Positions 10,660-20,642 of a DNA stretch of 64,000 nucleotides are shown in pieces. The stretch lies in NCBI GenBank assembly GCA_964019425.1, contig OZ025796.1, positions 868,001-932,000 of the forward strand. Reading direction: 5' to 3'. Position 1 is the first letter of the stretch; each line of letters begins with the position of its first letter. Position numbers and translations under genes: made by a program. The DNA is from Flectonema sp. DT1601. Its lineage: Eukaryota > Euglenozoa > Diplonemea > Diplonemida > Diplonemidae. The notes below the pieces were generated by a model. It saw nothing but the letters and a program-made list of their open reading frames with translations. It was not told the origin of the DNA and did not search any database.

Positions 10660-11480
10660 AGCACCAAATGGGCATGTGGGGTGTACCTTTATTTTCTGGT
10701 AAGAAGATAATATAAAAATAAAAGTCGAAAACTAAAAATCTTGCTGGGGTTGCTAAAATAGAATATTATCAAAACAACTAGCAGTAAAGGTTCCTTTCTT
10801 TGTTCTTGTTTTTTTAAAGTTTTTTTATTTTAGTTTTTATTTTTTTTCCCCCCTTCCCCATTATTTTTTCTTCTTCTCCTTGTTTTACGGCAATTACATC
10901 TGAGTGTTTACATTGCAAGAAAAGCGGACTATTTGTTTTTTTTTTTGGCTTGAAGTTTTTGTTTTCCTGCGTAACCAGGTAAGCCCAAGTCACATTAACC
11001 CGTTACTTACTTTTTTTTTTTTTTTCCTCCATTCCGCTTTATTAGTAAAAAGGAAGGTGAACATGTTGGGGGTCTTAACCCAAATTGTTTTTTTTAAATA
11101 CGTTTATAAAGTAACTCTGTCAATGGTTTAAAAGTAACTGAAAAGTTTTGATTTTTTTTTTTTTGCAACGGAAATAAAACACCAGAAGGCCAACCACCTC
11201 GACTTACTAGTACATCCCTACTTAATTTTTTTTCTTCTCCTCCTATTGATAGTCGCAATGGTAAAGCGCCTTAACAATATCAATTGTATTTTTTCCCTCA
11301 CTTCAGACCAAGCAGTATTTATATTGTACTAATATTGCAGTAATTGACAAAGTGAAAGGGGAAAAAAAAAAAAAAAAAAAAACTAGTTTCGACGGACTAA
11401 TAAAAATGCAAAATCGCATTTCCGTTTTTTTTTTTTTAAAAAGTGAGAGCTAAATCCCACAATGCAATAAAGAAACATAC

Positions 11481-11514
<34 letters not shown>

Positions 11515-11661
11515 AGGAAAAAAAAACAACAAATGGTGTGTGGAAGGGGAACATGGAAGAAGGAAAAGAAAGAAAGAAAAAAGGTCAGTTATGCGTGCTT
11601 AACTATTCTTGCTTTATTGGCAATGAAGATTTGATCCCAAATAAACTTAGGCATCGATTGG
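10660..11661. other. Intergenic, rich in A and T tracts
   Basis: About 1 kb with several T runs, a 31-nt A run at 11482-11512 and further A runs near 11361-11380. No gene or stable fold seen. Confidence 0.6.
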
Positions 11662-12300
11662 CTATTCGATTTCATGTGGAAACAACAATTGTAAGAATCC
11701 AGGAGTTGGAATTATTTCTTTGTTACGACCAAGTAACTTCGGCAGGATATCTTCACAGTACCAAAACAAGTGACCCGCCGCAATGCCTATCAAGTCAGAC
11801 AACGGAGAATGATCAAAAATAAATCCGAGAGCTAAGAAGATATACGCCAAGTAAGGAGCTGACAACGTGACAAGACCATATATAGAGAGATGCTCATCCG
11901 GATTGCGTCGCGACCAGACGTATAAAACCATAGTGACCAAACTATGTGACAAGAATGGAATATCACATACTGCTGCCATACCAACCATCATAAGGCTACC
12001 GAATAGTAACATGTAAAGGAATCTTGCAGTCCTTCTGTGGTAGAAGTGTTCTTCCAACCTTCTTGAGTAAAAATATAAAAAATGCATATGAAAAAAGAAA
12101 CCGATACTGAGGGTGTCAAAAAACACAAAACTCGTCAACAGCCTCCAAACTTCACCCTTCCATACTAATTTGAAATTTAAGTATAAATTCAACGGACTTA
12201 GAAACTCAAACGTCACCGCTCCAGCAGTCAGAATAGACAGAGTCAGGTATATTCTTGTCACAACAGGTATAGAGAAATATGCTTGCTCTATCTCAACCAT
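11662..12300 (-). CDS. Derlin (Der1-like ER membrane protein)
   Basis: A 212-residue protein that matches the derlin pattern over its whole length: YFSIPVVTRIYLTLSIL at the N-terminus, FLSPLNLYLNF, then WRLLTSFVFFDTLSIGFFFH and YSRRLEEHFY. These correspond to the family's IPPVTR, SPFxLYFN, QxWRLxTxFxFFG and RxLE segments. Derlins are rhomboid-like but catalytically inactive proteins of the ER membrane that move misfolded proteins to the cytosol for ERAD. Several hydrophobic segments are visible, and the C-terminus is short. The frame is open upstream to 12465, but that part spans a poly(A/T) tract and an acceptor-like ttcttccctacag ends 26 nt before the ATG at 12298-12300, so I start there. 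Confidence 0.93.
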   Translation of the reverse strand: MVEIEQAYFSIPVVTRIYLTLSILTAGAVTFEFLSPLNLYLNFKLVWKGEVWRLLTSFVFFDTLSIGFFFHMHFLYFYSRRLEEHFYHRRTARFLYMLLFGSLMMVGMAAVCDIPFLSHSLVTMVLYVWSRRNPDEHLSIYGLVTLSAPYLAYIFLALGFIFDHSPLSDLIGIAAGHLFWYCEDILPKLLGRNKEIIPTPGFLQLLFPHEIE

Positions 12301-12600
12301 TGTTTTAATACTACACGAGCTAGTCACTGTAGGGAAGAAAATACTATTAAAAAAAAAAAAAACGTTAAGTTCCAGTTTATAAATATATAAGAATCCCCTA
12401 ATAGCTTCTCCTACAATAAAAATAATAAAATAGACAGCTGAGGGGGAAAAACTCAACGATTTCAATCCGGAGAGGTTAGAAAGTTCCGTTAATAAATAAT
12501 TCCCACTATAAAATACGACAGGTAGGTATTAGAAGTTAGATTTAAGGAAACTGTGCAACAAAAAGAGGAAAGGCAATGTGAATAAAGTAAAGACCAATTA

Positions 12601-14496
12601 TTAGTTTGCTGAATGCAGATTCGTGTCATCATTCGCGTCATCATTTCCGTGAATGATTTGGTGAAGTAAATTTCGAATCCCCTTTTCTGATGATAATCCC
12701 TTAGGTATAGCAGTAGTGCATGAATAATGTTGAAGTAACTTTGTTACTCCGATTTCTGGTTGTCTCGCATAGTCAACATCGACCTCAAGCACAGTTGTTA
12801 CCGACTGCGAAGTACAATAAACAGAAAGAGGACCGAGATACTCAAATATAACGTTCAAAACTTCCATTGGAATTTCAGCATACCTGGCGTGAGGTTGGAA
12901 TGCATGAAAACCTTCTTCAGGAACGACTCGAATTAGTGGTGTTGTGGTATTCTTTTTAACATCAGTAGCCGTCATAGGATGCGTTAATTTACACAATAAT
13001 CCCCTGCATGATGTTGTTATGAAAATTGACTCACATCCTATTCTGATTGCCCGATCAAGAGAGATGTTCGCATCATCGTCAAAGGGAGAAAGGTCATCCT
13101 GCCATTTATAACAATCTCGTGATGGTTGGATGGGGAATAGTTCTTGTGATAATCGTTCTTTGAATCCATCACACCAACCAATTGAACCATCCAACAGTAT
13201 TGTTGAGCAGATCTTGTAACGATCTTCTTGGTTAATGGTTTCAATACAGTTCCTTACCATCTGAGGTAGTGTTTCCTGTACTATTTCTGAATCAGGTTTG
13301 CCTGCTAAATACTGGTATAGCTCTGCGTTGAAAAGCTCTTCTAAAGTAACCCAACACTCTGATTGCGGTTCATTAAACGTTTCGGATACAACATCAGAAA
13401 TATACTTCGCTCTTGCTATTCTAGTTGCATGAAACTGTAAAGGCTTACTACTATAAGACGGGTGATTAAGTACAACTTTCTTTTCCTGAAGATCACGTAG
13501 TATTTCTTGTGCCCTATCAAAGCTTAACACCCTCGCGTTTTGACGGTATTCATCATTTCCTTGTCTGTTCGTAGCCTCATACATTTTCGTCATTAAATTA
13601 ATGTCGCTGTTATTTCTCAATGACATTATTCTAACCAGATCGGACAAGGGGTTTCCGTCAATGACTGGGACAACTCTAATGTGACCCCATCCCAATGAAA
13701 CAACTATACCTGAAGTATTACCACTCGCATACAATGAAAGAACTTCCTCACAGCAGCTGAAGCTGGGGTATATTGTTGGAAACCGTTTTAATATTTTCTT
13801 AAAGTGTAAATCATCTCCGTGTGAAGGCTCTGTGACGATGTAACATGTCGCGTCAGGGCATAGTTTTAACGCTTGTTCTCTTGCATGAATTAATACTTCA
13901 TCAAAACCGTTATTATGAAGTGCAGGAAGCCGACCCTTTGAGAATACGAATCCAGCAAATGGAGTACCGATACCAATTTCATGTGTACCATAGTGCCTGT
14001 CGTAGGTGATTCTGTTTAAAAAGTTCGTATGCAGGGGTACAGCTGCACCAGGTACCATTACATGAACAAAAGTAGATCCCACTTGTATGTAGCAGATCTT
14101 GCTATTTGTCGATGTGTGTTCCTTAAGTGAATTTTTAATGAAGTCGTCATCCAATTGGTCGTTTTCACCCACAATAATGATTGGGATTGCTAAGGAATAG
14201 CTGCGAATATTTTCAATTAGTTTTTTAAATCCATCGGATGACTCCCGAAGGCAGCAAACAACCGCAATAACATTTCCACGTGTAATTTCTGTTATTGCCT
14301 CAGAGCTCGTACTGCACCGAACTGTTCTAAAATAACAAAGGCCTCGTAAGCACGATATGAGTGCTTGGCTTAGTTCACCAGTCTCAACCCATACAAGTCT
14401 CTGTGAGTGAATATCGTACTTAATATCACCACGAGAAGTACTTTGGGTACTCCGTGTCTTATCAAGCTTCTTAAAGAGATTCCTTAATTGCTGCAT
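12601..14496 (-). CDS. Actin-related protein with receiver-like N-terminus and F-box-like C-terminus
   Basis: The 631-residue protein has three parts. Residues about 32-128 follow the layout of a response-regulator receiver domain (LISCLRGLCYFRTVRCSTSSEAI, then IRSYSLAIPIIIVGE), but the phosphoacceptor strand reads VVCCL, with no Asp. Residues about 135-515 are actin-like: EEVLSLYASGNTSGIVVSLG matches the actin VLSLYASGRTTGIVLDSG segment, followed by GHIRVVPVIDGNPL. ILLDGSIGWCDGFKERLSQEL occupies the place of the actin SGG loop. Residues about 560-600 (EIPMEVLNVIFEYLGPLSVY) resemble an F-box. It is clearly not conventional actin and I cannot assign it to a numbered ARP class. A role in a nuclear or cytoskeletal complex, perhaps with ubiquitin-ligase contact, is conjecture. 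Acceptor-like ttctattag/cag lies about 26-29 nt upstream. Confidence 0.75.
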   Translation of the reverse strand: MQQLRNLFKKLDKTRSTQSTSRGDIKYDIHSQRLVWVETGELSQALISCLRGLCYFRTVRCSTSSEAITEITRGNVIAVVCCLRESSDGFKKLIENIRSYSLAIPIIIVGENDQLDDDFIKNSLKEHTSTNSKICYIQVGSTFVHVMVPGAAVPLHTNFLNRITYDRHYGTHEIGIGTPFAGFVFSKGRLPALHNNGFDEVLIHAREQALKLCPDATCYIVTEPSHGDDLHFKKILKRFPTIYPSFSCCEEVLSLYASGNTSGIVVSLGWGHIRVVPVIDGNPLSDLVRIMSLRNNSDINLMTKMYEATNRQGNDEYRQNARVLSFDRAQEILRDLQEKKVVLNHPSYSSKPLQFHATRIARAKYISDVVSETFNEPQSECWVTLEELFNAELYQYLAGKPDSEIVQETLPQMVRNCIETINQEDRYKICSTILLDGSIGWCDGFKERLSQELFPIQPSRDCYKWQDDLSPFDDDANISLDRAIRIGCESIFITTSCRGLLCKLTHPMTATDVKKNTTTPLIRVVPEEGFHAFQPHARYAEIPMEVLNVIFEYLGPLSVYCTSQSVTTVLEVDVDYARQPEIGVTKLLQHYSCTTAIPKGLSSEKGIRNLLHQIIHGNDDANDDTNLHSAN

Positions 14497-14570
14497 ATTT
14501 CTTTATCACTTTGCGGATTCACTGCTAATAGAAAGGATGGTAACATTATTTCTAACTAATTAATTGTAAT

Positions 14571-14601
<31 letters not shown>

Positions 14602-14988
14602 CCAGTTTCATTTTTTTTTAATCTTCCTTTTTAGCTGGAGCCAACGATCAAATATGAAACAAGAAAAAAGAAATAACAATAAACATGAGTGGACGTCCAC
14701 AATATAGAAATACCAAACAGACAATACGAATATGAATAATAATCACAAAAAGAGAGGTCATAACGCTGTGAACATTTCACAACGAATGATAGATTCGCAG
14801 TTCCGCGCTATGCTGATTGGATTCAAAATATGCGACTTGTAGTTTGAGAGAGGACTGAATCCAGAATACCCACCTCACGACGAGTAAGTCAGACAGTTGA
14901 TAGAGTCGTTCGTACTCCTCACAATCATCTCAGCTCGTTTTTACCGATCATTGGTGTTTGTGGTGTTTGTGTAGTAAAAAGTAAATTT
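14497..14988. other. Intergenic
   Basis: About 490 bases with a T run at 14574-14600. Nothing else recognised. Confidence 0.6.
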
Positions 14989-15921
14989 TTATATCGTATT
15001 TAAAAAATTAGCAGTCACTTGATAAGCTGTAAATAAAGTAGCATTTGCAGGTAATGATCTCATTACACACGGACTGTAGCCACGGAAGAAACGAGCAATG
15101 CCTCCTTCAGCATAGAGTTGTCTGACGCAGTCTGACCAGGAAGCATATCGGCGGTTTGCTGGATTAATATCATCACCTTGCATGGCTGACTTAATGCAGT
15201 CAAGAGGGAATGTAAAACTCCAATACGCAAGACCACCTAAACCACCTGCAAGCAAAGCTCTAGAATTCGATAATTTTGTTCTATCTTGACCAGGCTCTGC
15301 GAGGTAGTATCTGGCACACTCAAAACCTCCGATATATAGACCAGCTGAGGCTGAATTTCTTGCCAATGTCGCACTGTATCCTTGAAACCATCCTCTAAGT
15401 CCCCTTTCTTTGCTTACTTTAATTACACAGTCTAAGACGTTGGTGTACGGGGATTTATATCCAGGGGTGCTTTTTTCTTTGATATATTGAACCTGCATTT
15501 GTGACTTGAAGAAGTCAATAACACACTCAACAGGAGATATGGCAATACCCATTCCAACACCGCAGACAAAGAACATCGGAAGTGGGATTTTGTTAGGGTC
15601 TTGAGTTCCGCAAAGAGCATTTTTAATTTCACCATAGGCTGTAAATTGCCATGCGCGTAGAACAACTTGCCCAGCGATGGGTGATCCTATACCGCGATAG
15701 AATCCTCCAACTCCTTCCTTTTGCCATGTTTGTTTTAAGCAGTCACTAATACCTGAGTAAACAGGATTAGCAGTTGGTTGAGTTTGGAGTCTCACCTTTA
15801 CGGTATCAAATGGGTGACCAACTATAGCACAACCTAACCCACTCATGATACCTGCCAACCAGTTTACGAGTGGATCACTTAAGGTTCTCTTCCTTTCTTC
15901 AATCTTTAAAGTGGTACTCAT
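14989..15921 (-). CDS. Mitochondrial carrier family (SLC25) protein
   Basis: A 310-residue protein with the three tandem repeats typical of the family. The signature Px[DE]xx[KR] is seen as HPFDTVKVRLQTQ in repeat 1 and FPLDCIKSAMQGD in repeat 3. Repeat 2 reads SPVECVIDFFKSQMQVQ, where the usual basic residue is shifted. Glycine-rich helix motifs and the RGYSPCVMRSLPANATLF ending resemble the carnitine/acylcarnitine, ornithine and Ymc-type carriers (RGxxxxxxRxxPxNxxxF). The family exchanges metabolites across the inner mitochondrial membrane; the substrate is not certain, with acylcarnitine or a basic amino acid most likely. An acceptor-like ttttattctaaattag ends 19 nt before the ATG. Confidence 0.93.
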   Translation of the reverse strand: MSTTLKIEERKRTLSDPLVNWLAGIMSGLGCAIVGHPFDTVKVRLQTQPTANPVYSGISDCLKQTWQKEGVGGFYRGIGSPIAGQVVLRAWQFTAYGEIKNALCGTQDPNKIPLPMFFVCGVGMGIAISPVECVIDFFKSQMQVQYIKEKSTPGYKSPYTNVLDCVIKVSKERGLRGWFQGYSATLARNSASAGLYIGGFECARYYLAEPGQDRTKLSNSRALLAGGLGGLAYWSFTFPLDCIKSAMQGDDINPANRRYASWSDCVRQLYAEGGIARFFRGYSPCVMRSLPANATLFTAYQVTANFLNTI

Positions 15922-16707
15922 GTTGCTTCCTTGGAGTTGACTAATTTAGAATAAAAGGAGCTTTTAATAATTTGTTGTTGTTTTTATGTAGGATAAAGAA
16001 ACTATAACAATCTCTGTTTGTACAGATACATTTAGTTAACAGGAACGCATTGGAAATTTTGGTGAAGGGATCGCAGATAAGTCTCTTGTTACAGCTACTT
16101 ACAAAAACGCTGACAAGTTCAAAGATTCACAATGAAAAACTGAGTCACCCACACCATACAATTACTGTGTTAATAATTATAGTTAAGATGGATAAGAATT
16201 TAAAAACACTTTCCTTTAATAGTATAAAGACGAGTCAGCACGTACACAGGCACGCAATGACCAAGTAAGATAACAAAAAGTATCGTTGGCTCTTGCAGTA
16301 TAATAATAATTAAATCACAAATATGATTACAATAATAGGTTCGCCATTTTACACGACCACAACGGAGAAGGAAACCAAAAAACGGCATGGTACATATTGG
16401 CAACACGGATATATAATCCGGTTGGAAAAGGGGAAAAGAAAAAAAAAAGGAGCGGGAGACGATACGTTGAAGCTTTTAAATTATCCGCATCAGCTGTGTG
16501 CACAAATTCCTATGTATGGTTCACATCTTTCAACTGACATGATACAAGAAGAATATTATACAGAGTCTGACTGTGATTTCCACTAGAGCAAAAGGTCCCA
16601 TGGAATCCGGTGACTCAGACAAAATAGCACATAACAATACGCGAAAAGAAATTAAATCATCGCTAGAAACACCAAAAAGACATTCTTATTGTTGATTCGT
16701 GAAAGGA
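15922..16707. other. Intergenic
   Basis: About 790 bases. It holds the acceptor-like site of the carrier gene and A-rich stretches. Short open frames on the plus strand lack any protein-like pattern. Confidence 0.6.
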
Positions 16708-17626
16708 TTACTTCGTTCTTGGACAGTCTTCAAAGAGACCCATGTACAACTGTTGGGTTGTTTAATTTATTATTATTGTGGATGACATATGTTACACAAA
16801 TAATAATTCATACCGTGTGATCAATAGCACTACATTCAACAAGGGGAATCGATCTTGAGCACTTATCATCCTCTCCAGAACCGTCACACATAATGTAAGT
16901 GTCATTCTTCATTCTCCAGACCTCGCGGTCAGTGTGATGGAATCCCATGATTGAAGGAGCTAAGTGAGGAACGATATCCTTTTTGTTTACCATTCTGTAA
17001 ACTGTTTGGTTGTATGATGAACTCATTCCATCAAACCAACTGGAGAATTCCTTATCTCCAACACGTGGCTGGCCGTATGTCCACATCGCTGGTTTGAATC
17101 CCGCAAGGCGAAGGTCAGCAACACAAAGAACAGCTTCAGCAGCTCCAAGAGAGTGGCCAGTAACATGAATAGCACAAGTCGGACAGTCTTTGGTAGCTTC
17201 TATAACCCATTTCTTGACTGCAGTTCTAAGAGACATATAAGACTCAAGGAATCCTTGGTGAACTTTAATACCTTCTGGTACTCCCGGCCAGGTAAGTTTT
17301 ACTTTGTCAAATGTGAAGTCAGCGATCCAGTTCTCCAGGTTGCTGGATCCCCTAAAGCTGACGATGATTTCCGATGCGTTGTTTTGAATTACAAAAACCT
17401 GACCATCCATGGTTTTGTTCTGAAGTACTCCATACACCTTAGCAGCTCCCATCTTTTCACACCATTTACAATCCCAACTTTGAAGGTCATCCTCATGACA
17501 GTAAGAACCATACGCAGCATACAACTGGTATCTCGCTTTAGCCTCAAGACTCGCTGGGAGCACTTCGTGTGAAAGTGCAGCGGAAGCTGAAACAGCAGCG
17601 AGTAGGAAGGCGAGAATCGCTTTCAT
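16708..17626 (-). CDS. Secreted class 3 (fungal-type) lipase, two exons
   Basis: Exons 17626-16814 and 16749-16708 give 284 residues. Residues 1-17 are a signal peptide (MKAILAFLLAAVSASAA). The nucleophile is S159 in VTGHSLGAA, with D217 (NKKDIVPHL) and H270 (AIDHT) completing the Ser-Asp-His triad in the family's order; FRGSSNLENWIADF is the usual oxyanion/lid region. The unspliced frame stops right after DHT-V. Splicing at gtatga...caacccaacag adds LYMGLFEDCPRTK, which matches the family's DHxxYxG...C ending and supplies a partner for a disulfide. The enzyme hydrolyses acylglycerols or other esters outside the cell. The 5' acceptor-like site tttctattttatttaaacag ends 18 nt before the ATG. 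NSUN6-like coding ends 130 bases upstream. Confidence 0.92.
16750..16813 (-). other. Intron of the lipase gene
   Basis: 64 nt, donor GTATGA, acceptor aaacaacccaacag, phase 0. Supported because the 14-codon terminal exon it exposes restores the conserved C-terminal end of class 3 lipases. Confidence 0.8.
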
Positions 17627-17755
17627 CTTAGTTGTATTTTTCGTCTGTTTAAATAAAATAGAAATTATAACCTTTCACTTTTAACGTAGCAGCCTGTTGA
17701 CGGTTAAAAGCTCAACATTATTACAAAACGATACGGCCAACTACTAAAATGGCAG

Positions 17756-19096
17756 CTATGATGTTTCAATGTCCTCCATTTTTCTTTTTCTATCAGACTT
17801 TGTGAATGATGCTACGAAGAAACCAGTATCGGAACTCTCAATTGTTGGAGTGAATCTGATAACGTTCTGGTTATCTTCATCAGAAAGACCTGTATTTGGT
17901 AATCCTGAGGACCCTAACTCATAAAGATCAGGTTTAAAGTCAGACTTAAGACAAAGCTTCATATCAGTAAAGGTAGATAGAAACCACGCAACATTACCTT
18001 CATTTTCTAAAGGTGATATAGTGCAGGTGCTGTAGACCAGTTTACCTCCAGGCTTTAACAGCTTTGCTGCAGTAGTCAAGAGTCTTCTTTGATAACCAGC
18101 AAATTCGTTCAATTCTTTCATCTTAGCTGCGTGGGTTAGTTTTGGTCGAATACCAAGACCTGAGCAGGGAGGGTCGAGGAGAATTCTATCAAAACTTTCT
18201 TCTTCCCACTTCTTCAATCCTTTCGTAGCATCAAACTTAAGAGCACTCACATTGGTGTATTTTGATCTCTTTATCGTAGAAATCAGTTCTTCAAGACGTT
18301 TGGCAGAGCGATCACAGGCGATAATTTCACCCTTTCCATCCATTAAGTCTGCTAAGTGAGCAGTCTTACCACCGGGTGCCGCACACATGTCGAGCACCTT
18401 TTCACCTGCTAATGGGTTGAGTAGAATAGGTGGAACCATAGAAGGAATATTCTGAAGCATACAACTATCACTAAGCACCTTGTCCATTGATGGATGTGAT
18501 ACTATTTTGTCGGTTACGAAGATTGCTACTCCAGAGGCATTTTTTTTAAGAACATCAGATCGAGACATCATGGCCTTACCAGACCCAATTAATACTAAAT
18601 CTGTACAGTCAGGTTGTGTATAGATATCCCTGTCTACAATAGAACCTTTTAAGGGTGTGTTATTTTTATCATGAGCAGCATAGATGCTCAGTGTTTCTTC
18701 AGTCTCAAATCTACTTGTACTGGCTAAGATGCCTGGCGCGAAGATGTTTGCACCTCGAAGGACAGCTTCAGCGCATCTGACGTCGACGACGACTCCGTTT
18801 GGGAGTCGTGTTGGGGTGGCAATCTTTTGATCAGTCGGGATCACAATGCAAGTGGGTATCGATTTGTGAACGTGCATTTCAGTGTTTTCGTCACCTATTG
18901 CGACTTTAATTTGTTTCATCACTTCTTCAATATTTTCTTCACTTCTGAACATTCTAATCGATGTTTCCATTGGCGGTGTTCTCAACGCTACTCCTAACTT
19001 TTTCATGTCTTCTTCTCCGAACCATTCATCGAATTTCTTTTGAACTTCTTCATCTGCAAATAATTTCTCACTTTGTGCCCATTTTAAAAATTCCAT
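17756..19096 (-). CDS. NSUN6-type RNA (cytosine-5) methyltransferase with PUA domain
   Basis: A 446-residue protein. A PUA domain lies at about 95-195 (VVVDVRCAEAVLRGANIFAP). The catalytic part at about 215-430 has the SAM-binding VLDMCAAPGGKTAHLADLM, the motif IV cysteine C311 (LLDPPCSGLG) and the motif VI catalytic cysteine C358 (YSTCTISPLENE). A PUA inserted ahead of a NOP2/SUN methyltransferase core is the arrangement of NSUN6, which methylates C72 of some tRNAs and some mRNAs; the substrate in this organism is inferred. All key residues are present. The 5' flank has ttatctattcctctgaggacag, an acceptor-like site about 37 nt before the ATG. The product is probably cytosolic; no targeting signal is seen. 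Confidence 0.92.
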   Translation of the reverse strand: MEFLKWAQSEKLFADEEVQKKFDEWFGEEDMKKLGVALRTPPMETSIRMFRSEENIEEVMKQIKVAIGDENTEMHVHKSIPTCIVIPTDQKIATPTRLPNGVVVDVRCAEAVLRGANIFAPGILASTSRFETEETLSIYAAHDKNNTPLKGSIVDRDIYTQPDCTDLVLIGSGKAMMSRSDVLKKNASGVAIFVTDKIVSHPSMDKVLSDSCMLQNIPSMVPPILLNPLAGEKVLDMCAAPGGKTAHLADLMDGKGEIIACDRSAKRLEELISTIKRSKYTNVSALKFDATKGLKKWEEESFDRILLDPPCSGLGIRPKLTHAAKMKELNEFAGYQRRLLTTAAKLLKPGGKLVYSTCTISPLENEGNVAWFLSTFTDMKLCLKSDFKPDLYELGSSGLPNTGLSDEDNQNVIRFTPTIESSDTGFFVASFTKSDRKRKMEDIETS

Positions 19097-20642
19097 TGGT
19101 TGTTGTTTTGTTTACTTTTATTTATTTATTAACTGTCCTCAGAGGAATAGATAAATGAATGAATGTACTCACTTAAGAAGAATAGATGAGGGAAGACGTC
19201 AAAATGACTTCATATTCGTATTCCTGATTGAGAATTTAAAAAAGAAAATGTCAATTACAACACTCCAGCTGACGCCACATCCGAGACATAATAATTTAAA
19301 CTTCTAATGTGGTACGGAAATTGTAAAACAAAACGCGTGGTAAAATGGTAATAAGAAAAGAAAATATTAAATAAAAACGGTTGTAGAGATTCAATAATAA
19401 AAATAATAAAAAAAAGAAATTACGCCAAACTTACTAGTTGTTAAGTCTAACGACAACATTATAATAAGCCTACACATATATATATTGTCAGTTTATTTAT
19501 AGAGTCAGTTGAATCGAAAAGTGACGCTACAACCAATAAAATGAATAAAAAATAAAAAAAGAGGAATCACAAGGAGGTGTGACGTAATAAATTCCACTAA
19601 AATAACTTATCATCGCCTTAGGAAGGAAAAAGAAATTGGTTTTTTTTTTTTTTTTTTTTTTTTTCTTTTACCAAAATTAACATAGTTATACTTCAGTAAC
19701 ACATGTAAATGTGAAAAGAAGAGGGGGAAAAAAAGAGATTTTAAAAAAAAAAAAAAAAAGCTATCTTCTAAAAGAAAACATACACACGAAAATCATAAGG
19801 AGAATAAATTATGTATGTAAAGAATAGCAAATAAAAACTCTTAGAAATAAGTAATTAAATATAAACCCTCCATTTCAGAAGTTGTCGTCCGCTATGCTAA
19901 GAGGCTTGCCTTTTCTCAGCTAACTCACAGTGATTGATAAAGTCAGTCAAATCTGGTGTTAGTTTCAACAAAAAGAAAAAAAAAAAAATAGCATTTATTT
20001 AATTTTAAGAAAATAAGATTTGAGAATACATTTAAATAAGATTTGCTCTTCTGTTTTAGCTGGTCAAATAAGATTATTTTGACAACAGTCACACCACTAT
20101 CCAATTTAAATTACAAAGAAATCTATTACACGTTCACAAGCAATAGATAATAAAATTTTTCAAGATTTTGATTTCTTGCAATGATAACTAAAAACAGAAG
20201 ACTTCCAACCTCACCAGAATAGGTTTATGGAAGCTACTGTTGTCTAATTCGTACCTTGAGACAGAACGTCAATTAATATTTGTACATTGTGTAAATGAGA
20301 TGCGTATGCAACCACACAGGGAAAGGTGAATAGAGAGAGAGAGAGAGCGAGAGAGAGAAAAATAACACGAATCACTATCACATTGCCTTAACGACGTGAA
20401 AACGTCGCGACATATCTGCACAGAGTAGATATCCATCATCTCATAAAGCATTGCATTGCTTTACTAATTCACAACAACCGAGTTAAGCTTTATTTATCTG
20501 CAAGATCGAACACAGAAAAAGAATACTCATGTGTAAGGAGAATATCAATTCTGAAGACACAGTACGTGAACAAAAGAAGCCACTGTAACCACTACCAGAA
20601 CCACTACTAGACATAATATCAAAGAGCAGTAATGCTACTATA
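19097..20642. other. Intergenic with (GA)n microsatellite and small hairpin
   Basis: About 1.5 kb downstream of the globin gene. A (GA)n run lies near 20332-20358. A 6-bp hairpin closed by a GAAA tetraloop (cgacgt-gaaa-acgtcg, about 20392-20407) lies about 240 bases past the globin stop codon. T and A runs sit near 19641-19664 and 19743-19760. No gene recognised. Confidence 0.6.
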
